From: Acanthaster planci
Lineage: Eukaryota > Echinodermata > Asteroidea > Valvatida > Acanthasteridae
NCBI RefSeq assembly: GCF_001949145.1
Contig: NW_019091461.1
Span: 432,001-496,000 of the forward strand
Length of the DNA: 64,000 bases
Reading direction: 5' to 3'
Numbering within the stretch: position 1 is the stretch's first letter; each line of letters starts with the position of its first letter. Under the pieces are notes generated by a model. The model was not told the DNA's origin and made no database searches. It saw nothing but the letters and a program-made list of their open reading frames with translations. Shown piece after piece: positions 30,806-42,800 of the stretch. Both the position numbers and the translations under genes were made by a program.

Positions 30806-33800
30806 CTGTCGCACAAACAAATCTGTTACATGCAAATGACCTGCAAAGCCAGTGCCTTACCTTTGACTTCATTTGTGATTACAAAAGCCATCTCTATTGG
30901 GAAAACCCTTTCTATTGTTTTGACCTTTGACTTATAATGTCCAAAATAAACAGGCTACCAGAAGACACCAAAATCAACCCACATTCCAAGTTTGAAACTG
31001 ATATGCCAAGTCTTACTCAAGTTTATGGAGAAGAAACCTTCTCCATTGTTTTAACTAGAATGACTTTGATGTTTGGCCTATGGGGCCCCAAATCAACTGG
31101 TTTTTGCAAGGCACAAAGACTAACCAACGTACCAAGTTTGGAGTTGACAAAGTCCTTCAAAAGTAAATACAGCGGAAAAAATGTTCAAGGACACACACAT
31201 ACTTGTTGCATAGTTGTGAGGATACACGCTCATCATTACATTCAGAATATAATTCAAGTTACCGAGAACCTAGAATCGTGAATCAAATATCTGTTTAATA
31301 CAGCACAACTGTCCTTGTTAATTTGAAGTGAAAAATGGGTCATTCCATGAGGTTGGGGCACAATTTGTGACGTTGTCCTTGTTACATGGGTAACTTTTAC
31401 CACCTTTCATGACCTGTAGAATAGGTCATTTACTCTGTAAAAATAACACACACCTCTGTATTCAGCCTTGCGAGATGTATAATTGGAATCCACATGCAGG
31501 GAAAAAGCCGTTCGTTTTTACCAAACCAACGTATTGACATTGTGACAAATTGTGCCCCAACCTCGTGGAATGACCCAAATGACGGATTTCACCATGTGAA
31601 GGATTTCTCAGATCACATCACAAATATGCTTGTCTATGAGACTAAATATGCTTTTACAAAACAAGATGGGCTCTCGCAGATCAGTGGGAAATCCTGACCC
31701 AACTCACCACACTGTATCTTGAGATAACGGGAAGGGTATCGGAGTGCTGTTTCCTCTTCACTTTGATGCAGACAACAATGCCAACCACTACAATGAGTAG
31801 GATGACGAAGACCGTGATGAGGATCCCTGCAAACACCTTGCTGACTGATACGTCCCCAGATCGATTTTTCTGATGGAAAGAGGAAGGGTGGGTCAAAATC
31901 ACCTCGTTTGTTGAGAATAGGGTTTCAGTTTTTAGAAAAAGGGAAATGATGACACAGTTCCGTCAGTTCCGTCACCTGTCCTCAGGGGGCTGAAATTAAC
32001 AAAATGTGCCACAAAAGATCAACATCATATGACTCTAATTACGCATGGCTCTATCATCAATGCTCCCTGTTAATTCCACAACGAGATCCCAAAATACCTC
32101 TTTCTCATTACTAGATGGTATGCCACAATCATCAAATTAAATTTCTCAAGTTTGCCNNNNNNNNNNNNNNNNNNNNNNNNNNNNNNNNNNNNNNNNNNNN
32201 NNNNNNNNNNNNNNNNNNNNNNNNNNNNNNNNNNNNNNNNNNNNNNNNNNNNNNNNNNNNNNNNNNNNNNNNNNNNNNNNNNNNNNNNNNNNNNNNNNNN
32301 NNNNNNNNNNNNNNNNNNNNNNNNNNNNNNNNNNNNNNNNNNNNNNNNNNNNNNNNNNNNNNNNNNNNNNNNNNNNNNNNNNNNNNNNNNNNNNNNNNNN
32401 NNNNNNNNNNNNNNNNNNNNNNNNNCGGCCATCTTGAGTGCATAGCAGCAGGCAAAGCCACTCATGAGCCAGAAATACACCTTTCTTATGATTAACATGG
32501 GGCGGGGTGAGGGACTGTACTGTGAATATTTCTAATTGAAACCACTGCAGCCTAATCTGGCTACAGGTAACACTCCCCTCCGAAAAGGACTCACTGCACC
32601 ACAACTGAGTCTTCCCATAACTCAGTGCCCCACACTGCAGAGTAAGGGAAGAGAAACAGGACCATCAGGTGTGTGAGGTGCGGTGTAAAAAAAAAAAGGT
32701 TGGACTTACGGGGTTCCATATGGGCGTGTCCACAGTGATGGGCTCTGATACGATATGCAGCACACCGTTGCTCATCGGAATGTCAAAAACCTTGACAGGT
32801 ACCTTGTTGATTAGCATGACTTTCTGTAAAGATGGGTACACATGCAGTAAGACGTTAAATTCGGCAGGACCAACTTCAGTGGACTTGAGTAGCCAGCGAC
32901 TCATTGTTTTCTTTCTTCCAATTCTGTCGGAGTTGTTAGGCTGAATAACTTCAGGGATTATTACAGGACGTTAAAGTGTATCATTTACGTTTCCATATTG
33001 TAAAGAGAGACATCTTTCCCTGAAATCTCGTCAAAGAAAGATGTCGACCTGTCAGTGTTGTATTCGAGTCCATTACAAGTCCCTGTAAGTCCATCACACG
33101 TCATTCAGTCTTAAGCCATTTCACAGGCTATTCAAATGAGCTGTGGCAAAAGCATTCCTTCACCCTGTTACTTATAACTGGCCTTGTGAAGGGACTTGAG
33201 ACTGCACTTTTGGAGGGGCTTGAGAAAGGACTTGTAATGGACTTGAATACAAAACTTCTATTCGTATTAATATCCAGTCTCGGCAAAACGTCTTTCCACG
33301 ATACATCTCAGAGAGATTTCTGTCAACAAAAACAAGTCTCATACTGCATCCTGGGAAGATGTCCTGTCTTGAAACAGTACCCCAGGAAGGCATCCTGATG
33401 CAAATATGACGCTACATCCTCAACATATCCTGAAATATCAAAGCGTTTCATCTCTCTGCAGGGCTATACCACAGGAATGTGGAACTTAAGGCACTTTCAG
33501 CCTTTTTAATGTGTCTTTCGCAAAGAACAGTGATACCATCATCGGATGTTGTTGTCATTTAGATTGACTATCAGTGACATGGTTTCCCTTTGGAGGTTTT
33601 GTACAAGACTCACCTTATCGGTGGAGACTTCCGCCGTCAGTCTGCCCTTGGACCAAGCAGTCATGGTCGCTCCCTTCACTAAGTGGTCCTTATGGTATGC
33701 CTGACCACTCACGATGTGGTTCCCGATCAGGTTAGGGGTGAACGTCTGAGGAAAATAATCACAACCGATTGGGAGAATAATCAGTCTCGTGAAAAAGAAG

Positions 33801-36800
33801 TGATAAACTTCTCAGTGTTCAGTAACCAAATGAGTATAAAAGGAACCAATGGGGTGCCATGTTGTGGTAACATCACTGGAAAAACTGTTTCTAAATAAAA
33901 TTCTGTTGTTTTTAACAATCAAGGCTTGTTAACAAAGTTGCCAAAATTTGCAAAGTGTTATCTAAGAACTATGGCAGTCAATCTTTCAGCAACTGTTTGA
34001 GGTTCCACTGGAAATTCTCTTTTATCGCAACCAATGATGTAGACCCTTTGAGAGATGACAACTTTTCCGCGGCAGGATTACAGAACAAAATCCTAGCAGA
34101 TCAGTGAGGTGTTCCCTGAGGGTATGAGCAATAGCTCTCATGCATATGTACCGTGTTAGCCAATTTGGCGGTATTGATGGGGACAAAGAGGGTCAAAATT
34201 GAAGTCTCGCTCTTCAGAGTGTCCACCAGCTGGAGCCCCTCGGGGTACATCTTTGCATAACCAGAGATGGCCTGAAAAGCAAAAGTGAAAAAAGGTAAAC
34301 GTGGGTCATTCAATTTCGGGGTCTATGTACAGCAAGTCCTTAACCACATTGCCATCTGGACTGTGCAGGATATGGGGTGGTCGTCTCTGTATCGTCCATT
34401 CAGAGGGTTGAACAGTGAAGGTATGCGGGTGTGACCCATACAAGTGTGCGCACTGCCTTACTGAGCGTACGCCCCTGGGCCAAGCTATATAATTCAGACA
34501 AGGACTATGTTCTTGTAAAATTGCTACTGGTAGAGTTGTCAAATTCATCACAAATCCTGTCTCAAGACCAGTAGCGAGTAGCAGGGTGAACAGTGACAAT
34601 GGAATGCTTTTGCCACACTTTGGTCAAATCGCCTGTGACTTGGCTTACGACTTGTGATGGACTAGCAGCAACTTGGGAAGGGCTCAGGTACAACAGTGGA
34701 AGTAACCCACCATGGAAGAGGATCACTGGATGACAAAATGCTCCGAGGCCGTACTCACGCGGTAGTAGATGGACAGGTTCTTCATGCTGCCCAGTGTTTC
34801 GAAGGCGTTGCCGTTGCACAGCACACCCGTGCCCACGTAGCCCTCCTTGCACTTGCAGATCACCCCTTGGCCCGCCTTGGGTGACAGGCCTCCGTTGTCC
34901 AGCCGGGGCCTCCCGAAGGAGGATGGGGTGGGACGTGGCCGTTGGGAGGCACGGGGTGGTGGGGTGCGGGAGCCCATCCTGGCAGAGTCTGACGACGGTC
35001 CCACTGCAACATGAGATGAAGAAAAAGTGTGTCAATCCCCCGGAGCAAACAGGAACCAGTGGCCAGGGTTTGCCGTTGATACAGCCAGGCCATGGTTGGG
35101 AAAAACGGAGGCCTATGAACTTGTTTGAATCTCTTGCTTTGAATGACAGGCTCTCCATTACCAGCCACTTCTCTGTCCTGGGCCACTTTTCCCACCGACT
35201 TGGACAGTGTGCATGTCGCCCACACACCGAATGGAACAGAAAAACAACCACAGGTTCACCTGAGGTGGGTGCGACTTGAATCTGGCCACACACGTCAGAG
35301 GCCTGCATCTATTAATTGGTAGCACCTCCACTGTAAGGTAGATCTGGGTTAACAAAAAGAAGATTACAAGCCCAAAGGGCCTGGCTTTGCTTGGCTTAAC
35401 ACTGGTACAGCAACACCTCCAGAGCTGGTGTCCTTGCTTCATTCTGTGCTTCCTAGGAGGGTTCATCCCTTTCACATTAGCTGCACCCTCAAAGGGAAGC
35501 GCATTCATCAAATGATGCTGGCCTTGTTGAAAAAAATTCTTACGACGAATCAGCAGAAGAGTGTGCCCCGCTTACCAGGATTGTCCGAGTCATCAAAACA
35601 TAGGGCATTCTCGTGACACCCTCCGTTGTCAATGGAACAGGCCAGTGGGGGTCTCTCTGGTGGTGCTGTGCAGAAGGATATTCCATCGCCCTGCAGAGGG
35701 GGGTAGCAGGCACAGGATCGGGAATTCTATGGATACAAACAAAGCAGGATTTATATGTTACAGAATATGACAAACAAATGGTGCATCTGGTGTTGGTACT
35801 GACTGTCTGGTGCTTCGGGTCACATCCACCTCAACTTCAACTTTGACTCCAGCCAGTAAATCATGGATACTTGAATCAAGTGAGAAGATTCTTAAGTTTG
35901 GCTTTGATAGGATGTGATTTCTTTTGGTGTAGAGAAGGAACCCAAATTGAATCCAAGATCTCTAAATTTAATAACGATAATCTCAGACGCTGGAGCTGGA
36001 AGCCAAAACTGACAATTTATCTGAGGTGTGAGAAATGTCCCGTTGAACCCATTAAGGTTAAGCAAGGTCAAATTATTTTTAGAAAAAAAAAGGGATATGC
36101 CGGCAAACTTGGAGCTCAAATGCTTCCCACACTTGGTCAATTTGCTTGACCCACACAGCAATGAATAGTTGTCTCACCGGACCGGTCAGCTGGCAGATTG
36201 CATCCGGGTGGCAGCCGCCGTTGTTCATCATGCACGGGTCCACGGGTTGGCAGATGTAACCGTCGCCTTCGTAATTGTTGTGGCAATAACACGTGACCTC
36301 CGTGCCCACCTGGGTGCAGTCGGCATATATGCTACAGCCGCCGTTGTCAAAGCTGCACTGGTTGATCTCTGGAATGGATGGAGGAGACAGACTGCTATAG
36401 GTTGGCATCCTTGGCAACAAAATGGAAATTTTTTTAGAAAGACCTGGGGCTTGGGGGCATTTTAGTTTCACAAGGCAAAGACAACAAAACAGAAATACTT
36501 CATGGATCACTGGGGCTACTTTTTGCAATAACTGGTGTCAACAAAGCAAGTGTTTTCAACATCTCACTCACCACACTTCCAGCCAAATTTGAGGCACCCA
36601 ATCAAAACGACCAAAAATTCACACAAAAAGCACTCCTGTCTCAATCTTAAATTGTGTGAAAATCCACTCAAACAAAGACCGACAATCTTCATTCCTACAA
36701 AAATGTCATGAGCAATGAACACTACAGCAAGTGATCCCATTAAGAAAAATATGCACGACATGCATCAGCCTAATTGAGGTTGGACAGACAGATTGGAGGG

Positions 36801-39800
36801 TGCTGTCTGTTTTGGTTAAAATCTTTCAGGTTTGCTCCCAAAAGGTTTGCATTTGACCAATTTCTATGGGAACAGTAGTCCTGAGATTCTAGGTATTACT
36901 TTTCTGCTGTGTTACAGTCTTTTTGGAATGGAAACAAAATAGGATAGGAATAAATAAGCAAAATTAGGGTATGCCATGTGACATAATCTCAACCAATCAG
37001 AAGACAGAACATGTGTATCAGGTAAAATAATGGAACCAATGCTGTCTGTTGTCTAAGAAGGTACCTGTACACGAGTAACCGTCACCGTAGTATTCGGGGC
37101 GGCATTCACATATGTTGCCTGGGCGACACACGGCATTGATGTGGCAATACGGGTTGCACGTTGGTGTAACCAGCAAACGCGTCTCGCAGGTGGTGCCCAT
37201 GTAGTCTATGTCACAGAAGCAACGGCCAGTGCCCGAGAGCCCGTCAACGCACTGACCATGGCTGGTACACTGGCACTCTGCCATTGGAGAAAGTTACAAG
37301 ATGAAATGATATCTTAGAGGTATACATTTTGAATCATCTGCCAAAGGCTCCTTGGTTATGAAAATTAGTTGGAATTGGAGAATCGAGAGCTGCTAAGGTT
37401 AGTAGTTTGAAAATGCTTATGGTGCCCACAGCAAACTACTAAGACTGTTTTCCTTTTAAAATTTGAATAAGAAAAATTGTGGATGGAATGTTGACGGTTA
37501 ATATTACGAAAATAATGAACATTTATGAGTGCAACAGCAAGGAAAATTTCAAGAGGCGACAGATGAGAAGGAAACTTAACTGCGTCATCAAACAAAATGG
37601 CTTTGTTTATTGCATGAAAGTGAAACTTTATTTGTTTTTAATTTACAACCAAATAAATCTTTCAAAACATCCTTCCATCAACAGCATAAGTCTCCGCATC
37701 CACTATGAATTTGTACATTTCTTGTGGACCTGGAACACACCATTTTATTTTTGTGATGCAACAGTGTCTGTTGCTGGACCAAATAATTCAACGATACATG
37801 ATCATCAACGACCAATCAGATGAATTTTTTTCCGGCACTGTACAATCTGGTATGACGTAAAGATCTTGAGGGAATTTTGTTGAACTTGTTGATAGGTGCA
37901 CTTTTGAGCCTCTGACTTTATTTCTCACCTTCACAGTTCGGTCCGTAACGGTCCGGTAGGCACCGCTCACAGGCCACTCCTGTGAAGCCCTCCTCACAGA
38001 CGCACTGGCCGGTGCCCTCGATGCCCTGGCTGCACTCGCCATGCCAGCTGCAGGGATTCCGCTTGCCGCCGGGACACTCTGACGGGAAGAGAGCAAAAAG
38101 AGCTGTCGCCAAAATTTGATCCTTGAATTTGCTCCAAAAACTTGAAATGGGCATCAACAAGATTTGCTCTTTTCTTGCTGGGAAAAATAGAAAGAAATGT
38201 AGCTAGCAATCATGTAATGTTTGGGGCGCCGATCATGTAACTTTTCCGTGTACATAAAATCTGTCACAAGCTAATCTAGGTCATCAGGCTGGTGCTTGTC
38301 TCTGGTTTGCTTGGCATGAAACGACTTGAAAATATTTCTATTTTCTCCTGGATAGGATGTGATTTGTCGTAGACTGCTTCCAAACTAATGCCAGTACCCT
38401 GTTTTTCTTTCTGAGAGGAGAGAGAAAAAAGTGGCATGGAAATGGCCACAACTAGTGGCCAGCAGCCGGATTTGAAACTATCTAGCCTGTCTGTGCATGC
38501 AAGATGGAGCATTTTAGGCCCCCGTCTAGTAATTTGTGTTGTCAAATGATTTCCAACTCATAGACCGATATCCTGTTTCGCCTTTTTCCGCTTGTTCCGC
38601 TTCCGATAATTCCCCACACCTCTCCGAAGTCAGTCTTCTTTACCTCTGCAGTCAGCGCCGTAATGCCTGCTACAGCAATGCGGCTGAATCTCCTGCTTGA
38701 GGCAGTGACGCAGGCAGCCCCGCTGGTAGTTGTACCAGCCCACAGAGTAGAAGCAGTCCGCGATGTTCTCGCTCTGTCAAATAGAGGCATGACGCACAAA
38801 CAGAGAACAGATGTAGCTGAGTTTGCTCTTTTCCTCAGTCAAATTCCTCTTCAAAGGGACCACTGGAGGCAAGGTTAGGACTAGTTTCATCGCACAAATA
38901 ATTCAAAATGCTTTGTTCTTTGGGCATCAATTAATTTTGTAAAGTTGTGAAAATGCTGGAGAATAGTTATTGCAGGAGAGAGGTTTAATGCAAACTTCCA
39001 TACACAGTATCAAGTTAGAGTCCAAGTTCTTTGATAATACCCAGCTTGATCTCTCCTAATTTTTAGATAAATTCGAGCTAACAATCACTGTATGTCAGGG
39101 AGGCTGCTGGTAACTGCAGAAGATCTTTGTCGGCTGTTGTACAAAATAACTGGGCCTGGAACTCTTCTTGAACATTAGTTGGTAGAAAACGTCCACCATT
39201 ACTGGGGGCCACCATGAGCACACAGTGTTTCATATCTGCACATCAGCGCGTGGGAAGGGACTCGACAATATCACTGCTTTAAGGTCTGCTATGCTCAGGG
39301 AACCTGGCCGATGAAGCCTGGGTTTTATGTGGGGCCAGCACACCCAGCGCTTGACTCCGGGGAGTAGGCGACTTGTAGCACTGCTTACAATTCTCAGAGG
39401 AATCCGAGTGACCTTACATCGGTGTACTTACGATGGGTATGGATCCCAAGGGGCATGGGATGGTTCTCCTGCAGGAATAGCAGTCAGTCTGTGAGAGGCC
39501 GGAAAAAAAACAAAAAAAACCAAAACCACTTGGGTATTGAATTCTTGCTGAAGTTACCATGAACGAATATCACACCGTGTCCAGTGACACAGATCCAGCA
39601 CGGTCAGTGCGTTAGAGTTGGCTCCTTGAAAGTTTACGGCTGGGTTTGGGGTTGGGAAAGGACCTTTCCCAACTGCCTACACAGCTGAGGAAGTTTTCTG
39701 CGCGAATAGGCTAATACTTGGGGTCTGGCCCAAACCAGATAGCAAAGCCGAAAACCATGTGCGGTACATTACCTGTGAATGATCACTGCTAATTTTTTTC

Positions 39801-42800
39801 TTAGCAGAAAAAAGCTCAAAGCAGTACCCCTCGGTTATTAAGCTGCAGCACATAATTAAAGGTTGTAAACAAAAGGTGTAATTTCCAATCTACTTTTGTG
39901 ACCCAAAATGGCGAAATGAGTCAAGCCACAAGCGCTTCTTCTCGAGATGCCATTTAAGAAATGTAGCACAGTAGAAATTCAAAACCACCATCATCTCTCT
40001 CCGCCCACGTGCGGTCTGTATTTACTGCTTACAGTGTGCGAGTTGTCTAAACTCTTTCTAATGCAGGTTTTAAACACAGTTAGTGAAAAAAATTGTACAC
40101 TTCACGCAGCTAAATTTCATGGGATCTGCTCACATTTCTCCAAACCACATGTTGGGGACAAATTTGGAAACAAATGGGACTCACTGAGAATGTGTGGTTA
40201 GTGATGATGTCACAGCGACCACCAATGCTGGGGGGTTCAAGGACCATGTCCAAGCCGTAGTACATGCCGCCACGAAAGGATGTCTCCGTGTCAATGATCT
40301 TTGAGTCTTGATTCACAGAAAAACCCTGGCCAATAGGTAATACGATATCGTAGGCAATCATAACAATGACCACGGCAATAACATTCATGAAAATGACTCC
40401 GGCAACAGCCGTAGACAGTTTTGAACACCAAGAATGGTGACAAATGAAAAGAAACGAAAATATTTGTCATGTACTCATACATGTCTTTTACACTCAGACT
40501 TGCACCACAGAAAATCATGTACGGTGTACTCATTTAATTAGCATAATCCTTTTCAAGTAAAGGCCGATATGGACTGCAGTGCTTTTCATCAAAATGGTAT
40601 AGTGCTTCATATTTTTTCAATGGTTCACTGCCACGTTAAAGGGACCACTACTGAGTACCAGCTACAAGGATCTATTCATTAAACAGCAGAATCAGTTTAC
40701 AGTTTTCAACAGGGAGGGAGATTTTAGAATACAATGTCATATTTGCATTCATACGAACAGTCCACACTCAGTCCGAAGTTGGATAAGAATCACTCAAGCG
40801 AACAGTCACTAAGTCCGAAGTTGGATAAGAATCACTTAAGCGAACAGTCACTCAGTCTGAAGTTGGATAAGAATCACTCAAGCGAACAGGATAACCAATG
40901 AGAGATTCTGCTATCTGTTCTCTGTTCTGGTGCGTCCCTCACTCCCATAAACCTCAGCATGTTGGGAAACTCACTGACCTGGTATCTGTGGCATTCAATG
41001 CTTATGTTGGAGCCTTGCAGGGTTGTGACCTGGAGCATGTGATTAGCAAACTGCGTGGTGCGAATCTAGAAAATAAATGCAATTTATAACTGCCGTTAAA
41101 TAAAGCAGGATCCAAAACGATGTCCACAAATATGACCCCATGCATGAACTCAGGCCAAATGGTAGAGTATTGTTTATCAAGCAGTCTGTGTTGTTTGACC
41201 TTTTCCATTGGAAAGTAAGAGTTCAGAGGTCAAAGGAAAAACAAAATTTCAATCATAGCATTACCGCGGTCCAACTTGTCTTATTACACCAACAGGAGGA
41301 TTAAGGAAGTGATTTTTTTCAATTTTGAAATCTGTGCTTTCAGCTTTCAGAATTTAACCAAAGGGTTCATTAAATTATCAGAAACTTTCGAGAAATGTAA
41401 AAGCTTTTTTCAAAATGGATATATCTAGTTGGTTGGGCAAGAGGAGCAATCCTGGTCAATAACTGCTTAGCCCCCCCCCCGTCCCCTCTCAAAATTGTTT
41501 CTTATTGCGAAGTCCGCGCTGAGCCAGTTGAAGATGACGGCGCTGGTCGGCAGAGTAGGGGACCTGGGGAAGGTGTGCTTATTTCAACCTGTTCCAACCA
41601 CTTTTGCCTGGATCACAGATGGAATTTGGAGTTTAACCACTAACAGACCAGCATTCTCTTTGGCCAAAAATTTTCACTCAGTCCAGCTCTGCAGACTTCT
41701 CAGACTTCGCGTACACGAAACTAATGGAGGATTGACATATCCCAATGTTGGCTGGAGGTAAGTCAAGGTGCACTTGATGTTTTAATTCAGCAGCCAGATC
41801 ACGTTTACACGATGTCCCCCCAGAGCAAAGTGGTTAATTCCCCCTCCAACAACTTGTAGCGTAAGAGTATCCGTTGGCATGAAACTCACCGTCCTGTGCG
41901 GTACGATGTGGTATGATAGGTACTCCTTTGTCTTGACGATGTTATTCGGGTCCCGCAGCTCCCCCAGCTTGCCCGGGTAGAGCTCCAGGAAGGCTTCATT
42001 GGTGGGCATGAAGATGGTGACTGGTAGGGAGATGCCGACGCTGAAGGTATCCAGGAGGCCCGAGCTGGTCATCAGGCTCATGAAGATACTGTACGTGCTG
42101 TTTGGGGCTACCAGCTCCAGGGGTAGCTCCTAGGGGGTAGAAACATTGAGGGGTGATTGGAAAGTCTTGTCTGGAACTTACATGAAGTGCCGTCACCCTC
42201 TTTTTGACTGTTCTACTTTTTTTTGTGTGTGTACATCTGAGAGAACATCAGATGTTGGAAATGCTTACTTAAGTGATTTGAAACCAATTCATAAATGGAT
42301 CTTACGAAATGGGTCATAAGGCCAGATTTTCAGTAAGTTCGTTTTAGTTTGCATTAGAAAGAGCAAACTGAGTTCTTTACTTTCACGTACCACTCAGTAT
42401 GCCATCCTGATGGCAATAACTCTACATGGGGGACAAACGTTGAGGGTTTTTGAGGGTTCCTTAACTCAAAAAGTGGCAAGGGGGACGACTAATTCATTTC
42501 GTTAAGTCAGGTCACAAAATGACGGACTATGGAAGACACCATAGGAAAAGGGACTGAAAAGGAAAAAGGCAAAACGACGGTGGCACTGAGCTTCAATCTT
42601 TACGTTGAAAATTCCGATGAGTCTCACCTCTAAATATTCTGGTCTCGGATCCAGCAAGGGAGGCACAAGCACCTGGTCAATGGTGTGCATGATACCGTTA
42701 CTCATCACAGAGTTGGGCATCGTTACGCGAGCTTGACTGTTCACAGTTACTCCCTGTGCCTGGCAACAAGAAATTTGACGCATGAACAATTTATCTGAGG

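Noticed and set aside
32152-32498. Frames across the N runs, here and at 54248-54780
   Set aside because: They are translations of unknown bases in assembly gaps.
34562-35308. A 248-codon minus-strand frame
   Set aside because: It overlaps the stabilin exon 34759-35003 in another frame. The exon frame with [16 protein letters not shown] and correct phases is the real one; this is a GC-rich shadow.
39651-39673. Perfect short palindrome gttgggaaagg/cctttcccaac
   Set aside because: An 11-bp stem with a one-base centre in an intron; a single palindrome of this size needs no special explanation.
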